The position numbers and the translations under genes are program-made. 18,659 nt of DNA from CAZAGT01 sp964484515. GTDB lineage: Bacteria > Desulfobacterota > DSM-4660 > Desulfatiglandales > HGW-15. Below, in pieces: positions 15,218-18,659 of this stretch. The stretch's first letter is position 1. Every line of letters starts with the position of its first letter. Location: contig CAZAGT010000063.1 of assembly GCA_964484515.1 (NCBI GenBank), forward strand, positions 1 through 18,659. Reading direction: 5' to 3'. Under the pieces are notes generated by a model, which saw only the letters and a program-made list of their open reading frames with translations, was not told the DNA's origin and searched no databases.

Positions 15218-16372
15218 TCAGACGTATTGATCCACAACCTCGGTCATGAACTGCTCGACGGCCGCCTTGCCCCCCTTTGCCATCAGGTCCTCAATCAATC
15301 CACTAATCTTGTCGTGGGTGACGGGGTCTCGCTTTAGGTCCCCAAGGGAGCGATACGCCCCTCCCCTGCGACCAACACGGTATATCAACCGCTCGTGATC
15401 GGGCAGATCTTGGTACTCCAGGATCACGTCCAACATCTTCTCTTTGTCTTGCGGTAGTTTTCCTGAGACCTCCTCCAGCAGATTCATGATGTGGTCACTG
15501 GTGATCGTACTCGTGATCCCTTCCAGAGATTGGATAAAGAGCCTGATTTCTTCGGCCAGCATGTCGTCGGTCTGAGGCTCAAATTCTCCGGATTGCAGCT
15601 TCTCATGGAGCGGCACGCGCCGAGGTACCCGGAGGCTTCTAAGGCGAATGAAATGGGGGTTGATCTGGTTGAGCACGTCGGCCGTTGCAAGCGCATGCTC
15701 TTTCCAATACAACTGCCCCCCCAATCCGGGCATGACATACTCCGAAAGCTCCATCCCTGCCTTGAGGACCCGTTGGCCCGCGTCGACGTGTTGCCCTCCG
15801 GTAACCCCTTTTTTCATCCACTTTAGAAGCGGGTCATACCCACTCTCCAACCCCACGTGAACCCGGTCAAGACCGGCCTCATGGATCTGTTTTAGGGCTT
15901 CCACCGGCTTTCGGATAATTGTCCTCGACCGGGAGTATGTCGTGACGCGCTTTATCTCCGGAAACATCTTCCTCAGAAATTTCAAGGCTGCAACCAAATC
16001 AGCGGTCTTCATGACCAGGTTGTCGGCATCCTGCAAAAAACAGGCGCCGGTACCGTTGTAGAGCCAGCCGGCAACGCTTCGATAGCTCTGACTGTAGGAC
16101 GCGCCGCTGAAGACCCTGGTGACGACCCTATCTGTAATCTCCCCGGTACACCCAAGCTCCCACGAAAGGGCCTTGATATCGTCAGCGATATCGCGCGCTG
16201 TCTGAATATCCGCCTTGATTTCAGCCACAGTCCTTAGAGAGAACTTCCGTTTCTTATAGACCGGGCAGAAGAGACACTGATTCCACGGGCAATTGCGGGT
16301 GAAACGGAGAAGCAGGCTGCTGGCCTCGTTGGGAGGTCTGATCGGGCCCTGCTCAAAATCGAAGGATTTCAT
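15218..16372 (-). CDS. Radical SAM protein with CX4CX2C cluster motif
   Basis: A radical SAM enzyme of unknown reaction, 384 residues from the chosen start. The [4Fe-4S]-binding cysteines are C28, C33 and C36 in RNCPWNQCLFCPVYK, spaced CX4CX2C instead of the usual CX3CX2C. Further radical SAM features follow: FLQDADNLVMK (beta-2 region), TTYSRSRTI, and LDRVHVGLESGYDPLLKWMKKG, which resembles the HemN/Elp3-like barrel (the GLESG motif). A C-terminal helical part of about 120 residues has no motif I recognise. I chose the ATG at 16372 because the family-like sequence begins there; the frame continues upstream to 16432, and no strong ribosome site marks any start. A good promoter lies about 80 bp upstream. 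The gene heads the siroheme/heme cluster, so a tetrapyrrole-related role is conceivable but unproven. Confidence 0.85.
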   Translation of the reverse strand: MKSFDFEQGPIRPPNEASSLLLRFTRNCPWNQCLFCPVYKKRKFSLRTVAEIKADIQTARDIADDIKALSWELGCTGEITDRVVTRVFSGASYSQSYRSVAGWLYNGTGACFLQDADNLVMKTADLVAALKFLRKMFPEIKRVTTYSRSRTIIRKPVEALKQIHEAGLDRVHVGLESGYDPLLKWMKKGVTGGQHVDAGQRVLKAGMELSEYVMPGLGGQLYWKEHALATADVLNQINPHFIRLRSLRVPRRVPLHEKLQSGEFEPQTDDMLAEEIRLFIQSLEGITSTITSDHIMNLLEEVSGKLPQDKEKMLDVILEYQDLPDHERLIYRVGRRGGAYRSLGDLKRDPVTHDKISGLIEDLMAKGGKAAVEQFMTEVVDQYV

Positions 16373-16458
16373 GATCACGATACGACTCGATCTCCGTAGT
16401 GAGGATGCTGCTGAACAACCCCAAGATCTCACACCAATTTCCTAACTAATTTGTGATA

Positions 16459-16487
16459 GTTATACGATAGGGCCTAAAATATATCAA
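16459..16487 (-). promoter_or_regulatory. Sigma70-type promoter upstream of the radical SAM gene
   Basis: On the minus strand TTGATA (16482-16487) is followed after 17 bp by TATAAC (16459-16464), each with five of six consensus matches. Transcription would start near 16452 and give a leader of about 80 nt. No other equally good promoter was seen between this gene and moaC, so it may serve the radical SAM-sirC-ccsA-hemA-moa series. Confidence 0.6.
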
Positions 16488-16514
16488 CCGTCAAGAAATG
16501 CAAGGATCGCTAAC

Positions 16515-16556
16515 GTCGGCGTTCACGGATGAGAATCGAATCGGCGTTCACGGGTG
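16515..16556. repeat. Two direct copies of a short repeat, 25-bp period
   Basis: TCGGCGTTCACGG occurs at 16516-16528 and 16541-16553, and the match continues loosely (GATG and GTG). The two copies lie in the non-coding stretch between the radical SAM promoter and the MITE-like element. Only two copies are present, so this is not a CRISPR. Confidence 0.55.
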
Positions 16557-16590
16557 TTTGCTGAAACCTCGCACGTTCCCTCCTCAATTA

Positions 16591-16598
16591 GCTATTCA
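16591..16598. repeat. Target-site duplication, left copy
   Basis: GCTATTCA directly abuts the left end of the inverted-repeat element; the identical octamer is at 16967-16974 on the other side. Confidence 0.75.
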
Positions 16599-16620
16599 TG
16601 CTCCTCACAGGAATTTGTGG

Positions 16621-16673
16621 GCGAAAAGACTGTTTCCAGCCTCCGCGGTGGGAGGACTGTGATGTCTTTTCGC
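16621..16673. repeat. Nested hairpin in the left half of the element
   Basis: GCGAAAAGAC (16621-16630) and GTCTTTTCGC (16664-16673) form a perfect 10-bp stem. Inside it CCTCC (16640-16644) pairs with GGAGG (16651-16655), extended by CAG/CTG with a one-base bulge. Confidence 0.7.
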
Positions 16674-16694
16674 AGTGACTGGCGGGAGGGCGCT

Positions 16695-16797
16695 GTCTTT
16701 TCATGACTTATCTGTGGGGGAAGCCGCAGCCCCGAGCGAAGTCGAGGGGAATGTCGGAGGGGGCAGAACTCCCCCGCAGATAAGTGATTGAAAAGAC
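16695..16797. repeat. Long inverted repeat in the centre of the element
   Basis: GTCTTTTCA..ACTTATCTG.GGGGGA at 16695-16721 pairs with its complement at about 16770-16797, with one extra base and two mismatches, giving a stem of roughly 25 bp. The loop holds CCCCGAGCGAAGTCGAGGGG (16730-16749), itself an imperfect palindrome. The end octamer GAAAAGAC/GTCTTTTC is the same as in the neighbouring hairpin. Confidence 0.7.
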
Positions 16798-16966
16798 CAG
16801 CCCGGGAGCCCCGGAATCGGAGAAAAGATATCGCAGGCTTCCCACTAGACTCCAGGGCAACCAGATTGAGATTCGAAAATCGGAATGTCGATCGATAAAC
16901 GATGTAACTTCAATGTATTGTGCTCTCAATATCAACTTATTGACCCACAAATTCTTGTGAGGAGCC

Positions 16967-16974
16967 GCTATTCA
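16967..16974. repeat. Target-site duplication, right copy
   Basis: GCTATTCA, identical to 16591-16598, starts at the first base after the right inverted repeat. Confidence 0.75.
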
Positions 16975-17487
16975 GATAGTGCCGAGAACTTGGCATCGGA
17001 TGCAAACGAGACGTGGAGGCCACCCGGAGGCAGGCCGAGTGGATAGTCCGCTCGTACGACCCGGCCTGAAAGAAGCCAAAAATTCGACCCAACCCTTCGA
17101 ACAGGAACTATTCTTGCAGTGAATCCAAGAAGAGGATTTTCGCGGATATGGTGTGATATTTCAGGCGGTTCAGTACGGTTTGCGATTAGTTGCAGGCATA
17201 AGTGACCGAGCGAGATTTACAGTGCGTATTCCAGAGAAAACCTGCGGCCCTACTGCGGGCCATGTTCCTCACGGGCGGGAGCATTGTGAAAGAATCTGGA
17301 TATTCAGGCCACCTCGAGATCCGCAAGCGGTCTTAAGGAGGCCTCCGCCCGACGGGTCGCGGATCCTTCACAGAGACGAAGAAGAGGGCTCAAGCACGTC
17401 TTCCAACAGGGCATCACAATGGACTGCCCTATGACAAGAAGCGCGCCCATATTCTCTTATTTCTGAGGGTCATCATCGCCTAATTAT
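16975..17487. other. Non-coding region with GC-rich hairpins before the histidine kinase
   Basis: No frame on either strand gives a recognisable protein. Several inverted repeats are visible. CAGGCC (17031-17036) and GGCCTG enclose a second stem, GAGTGGA/TCCGCTC with a 3-nt loop (about 17038-17054). GGCCC/GGGCC lies near 17246-17262. GATCCGC (17318-17324) and GCGGATC (17359-17365) enclose a further GC-rich loop. The first group looks like a folded RNA or the debris of another palindromic element; I could not match it to a riboswitch class I know. I found no clear plus-strand promoter for the kinase. Confidence 0.4.
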
Positions 17488-18659
17488 ATGCTAAATCAGC
17501 TCCAAAATACCTCCCCAGGAATGTTTTACCCCGTTCCTGATGAATTTGCTGATTCCTACCGGTCGTACCTTCAAAAGCTATTCGTTCTCAGATTAAACTT
17601 TGCCTATGTCTGCGGCATTCTCCTGATCCCGGCCGCGTTTGTGTTTGACAAGCTCATTTTTCCAGACCTTTGGCTCCAGCTTTTATGGGTGCGGTTGCTC
17701 TCGGTCGCTCCGTGCCTCTTGCTCGTGATTCTCTCCAACGCGACCACCTTGAAGGACCACCCTTCCCTGATGTGCCATGTCTTCTTTGTGGTGGTCGCCG
17801 CGACGATCGCCCAATTGATCTCAATGACAGGGGCCTACGCAAGTCCTTACTACGCGGGTCTTATTTTGCCGTTCATTGGGATTGCGATGATCCTGCCGTG
17901 GGGTTTCTGGGGTTCCTTGCTCTCAGGGATCCTGATCCTATCCATTCATTACGGATACAACCTTTTCCCGGCACTGCTCGCTCACGAACCCATCCACTGG
18001 CCCGCCGTGTGGAATAGCGTCTATTTCTTGACGTTCAGCTTCATCCTCGTCGTGATATCCTCGGGGATGAGTGAAAACATGAGGCGCCGAATCTTCGTGG
18101 GAACCGAAAGAGAAAAAGCCAAAAGCCTCAAACTGAGAGAGTCAAAGGAGAGAATCGATTCATTACTGAAGATGAAGAACCGCTTTTTCTCCAACATAAC
18201 CCACGAACTGAAGACCCCCCTTGCCATGTTGGTGGGCAACACTGAACTCCTGCTTGAGAAGGCCGTTCACCTCGATGAAACGGTAAAGGATCAGCTACAC
18301 GTCATGAGAGAGGCTGCCTTCCAGTTGTCTACCCATGTCGATCGCATCATCACCTTATCGAATTCGAATGACCCTGACGTAAGGTCCCAAACGGAACATT
18401 TTGACTACATTGGCGTGGTCCAAGGGTGCTTTTCGATGTTCAAGCCAAAGGCCATGGAAGAGAATATTGAGTACCGCCTGAAGGTTCCTTCGACACGTCT
18501 CGTCGTCGATATCGACGTGGTCCGAATCGAGGAAGTCCTAAACAATCTCATCCAAAATGCCTTCAAATTCACCCGACCGGGGGGTGTGATCACGGTGAGC
18601 GTCGATGCCGATGGCACAGACGTGTTTACGGAAGTTTGCGATACCGGGATCGGTATCCC
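17488..18659 (+). CDS. Membrane sensor histidine kinase, partial (3' end outside window)
   Basis: The only plus-strand gene. Two in-frame starts are possible, 17488 and 17521; neither has a good ribosome site, and a stop at 17464 limits the frame. About six membrane helices occupy residues 30-190 with short loops, so the sensor is likely intramembrane or senses a small molecule. A charged helical linker (EREKAKSLKLRESKER) leads into the phosphoacceptor H-box FFSNITHELKTPLAML, with the histidine at 18202-18204. The N-box EEVLNNLIQNAFKF is at about 18529-18570, and the G1 box DTGIGI is just reached before the sequence ends. Catalytic residues seen so far are intact. A response regulator may lie beyond the window. 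The membrane part resembles no MASE or 5TM domain that I can name. Confidence 0.9.
   Translation, partial: MLNQLQNTSPGMFYPVPDEFADSYRSYLQKLFVLRLNFAYVCGILLIPAAFVFDKLIFPDLWLQLLWVRLLSVAPCLLLVILSNATTLKDHPSLMCHVFFVVVAATIAQLISMTGAYASPYYAGLILPFIGIAMILPWGFWGSLLSGILILSIHYGYNLFPALLAHEPIHWPAVWNSVYFLTFSFILVVISSGMSENMRRRIFVGTEREKAKSLKLRESKERIDSLLKMKNRFFSNITHELKTPLAMLVGNTELLLEKAVHLDETVKDQLHVMREAAFQLSTHVDRIITLSNSNDPDVRSQTEHFDYIGVVQGCFSMFKPKAMEENIEYRLKVPSTRLVVDIDVVRIEEVLNNLIQNAFKFTRPGGVITVSVDADGTDVFTEVCDTGIGI

Larger units (their letters stand above)
16599..16966. mobile_element. MITE-like element with terminal inverted repeats
   Basis: A 368-bp segment bounded by imperfect inverted repeats: the left 23 bp (16599-16621) and the complement of the right 23 bp (16944-16966) agree at all but two positions, sharing GCTCCTCACA and GAATTTGTGGG. 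Identical octamers GCTATTCA flank both ends, as expected for transposition with an 8-bp duplication. No transposase is encoded; the only open frame inside (minus strand, 80 codons) resembles nothing. The interior is rich in palindromes. The element therefore looks like a non-autonomous derivative moved by a transposase encoded elsewhere. An 8-bp duplication fits several IS families (for example IS256 or IS1595), so I do not assign one. Confidence 0.72.

Noticed and set aside
16515..16556. CRISPR-like repeat
   Set aside because: Only two short copies with a 12-bp gap; no array and no cas genes.
16708..16950. 80-codon minus-strand frame inside the inverted-repeat element, considered as a transposase remnant
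   Set aside because: No DDE or other transposase motif and no helix-turn-helix can be seen; it spans the palindromes.
17031..17076. Cobalamin or cyclic-di-GMP riboswitch
   Set aside because: The stems are real inverted repeats, but none of the conserved boxes I know for these classes is present.
17153..17434. 93-codon plus-strand frame before the kinase
   Set aside because: Arg/Pro-rich product without motifs, no ribosome site, and it overlaps inverted repeats.

Overview
The window looks like chromosomal DNA from a Gram-negative bacterium with a periplasm, moderately GC-rich. The gene content (TRAP transporter with a TatT lipoprotein, sirC-ccsA-hemA cluster, C_GCAxxG_C_C protein, archaeal-type MoaC and short MoaE-like protein) fits Desulfobacterota (former Deltaproteobacteria) or a neighbouring phylum such as Methylomirabilota or Nitrospirota. 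This placement is inferred from gene order and family types; I could not run a search. Nearly all genes lie on the minus strand, so the window reads biologically from about 16.5 kb down to 1. The exception is a histidine kinase on the plus strand at the right edge.

Right part, minus strand (16.5-11.1 kb). A clear sigma70-type promoter at 16459-16487 precedes a radical SAM protein with an unusual CX4CX2C cluster motif. Then come siroheme synthase N-terminal enzyme (sirC), a CcsA-type cytochrome c assembly protein, glutamyl-tRNA reductase (hemA, overlapping ccsA by 4 bp), a short MoaE-like protein and moaC. Tetrapyrrole, cytochrome c and molybdenum cofactor synthesis are thus grouped. The moaC stop codon overlaps the start of an RND periplasmic adaptor lipoprotein, which is followed by its RND inner-membrane pump. 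No outer-membrane channel gene is in the window.

Middle and left part, minus strand (6.6-0.06 kb). A near-consensus promoter (6527-6555) drives a four-gene TRAP system in the order TatT lipoprotein, DctP binding protein, DctQ and DctM. The last three are joined by 4-bp overlaps, and a stem-loop separates TatT from DctP. Next are a membrane-anchored rhodanese and a C_GCAxxG_C_C family putative redox protein. The left end holds a decayed xanthine dehydrogenase/CoxL-type molybdopterin subunit gene. It keeps its ribosome site and N-terminal motif but has an early amber codon and has lost about 500 internal codons.

Right edge (16.5-18.66 kb). About 1 kb carries no convincing protein gene. It contains a 368-bp non-coding element with 23-bp imperfect terminal inverted repeats, a perfect 8-bp target-site duplication and nested palindromes: a MITE-like insertion that I consider the most distinctive feature here. 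A further 0.5 kb with several GC-rich hairpins follows. A six-TM sensor histidine kinase then runs off the window. I saw no CRISPR array, tRNA or rRNA.
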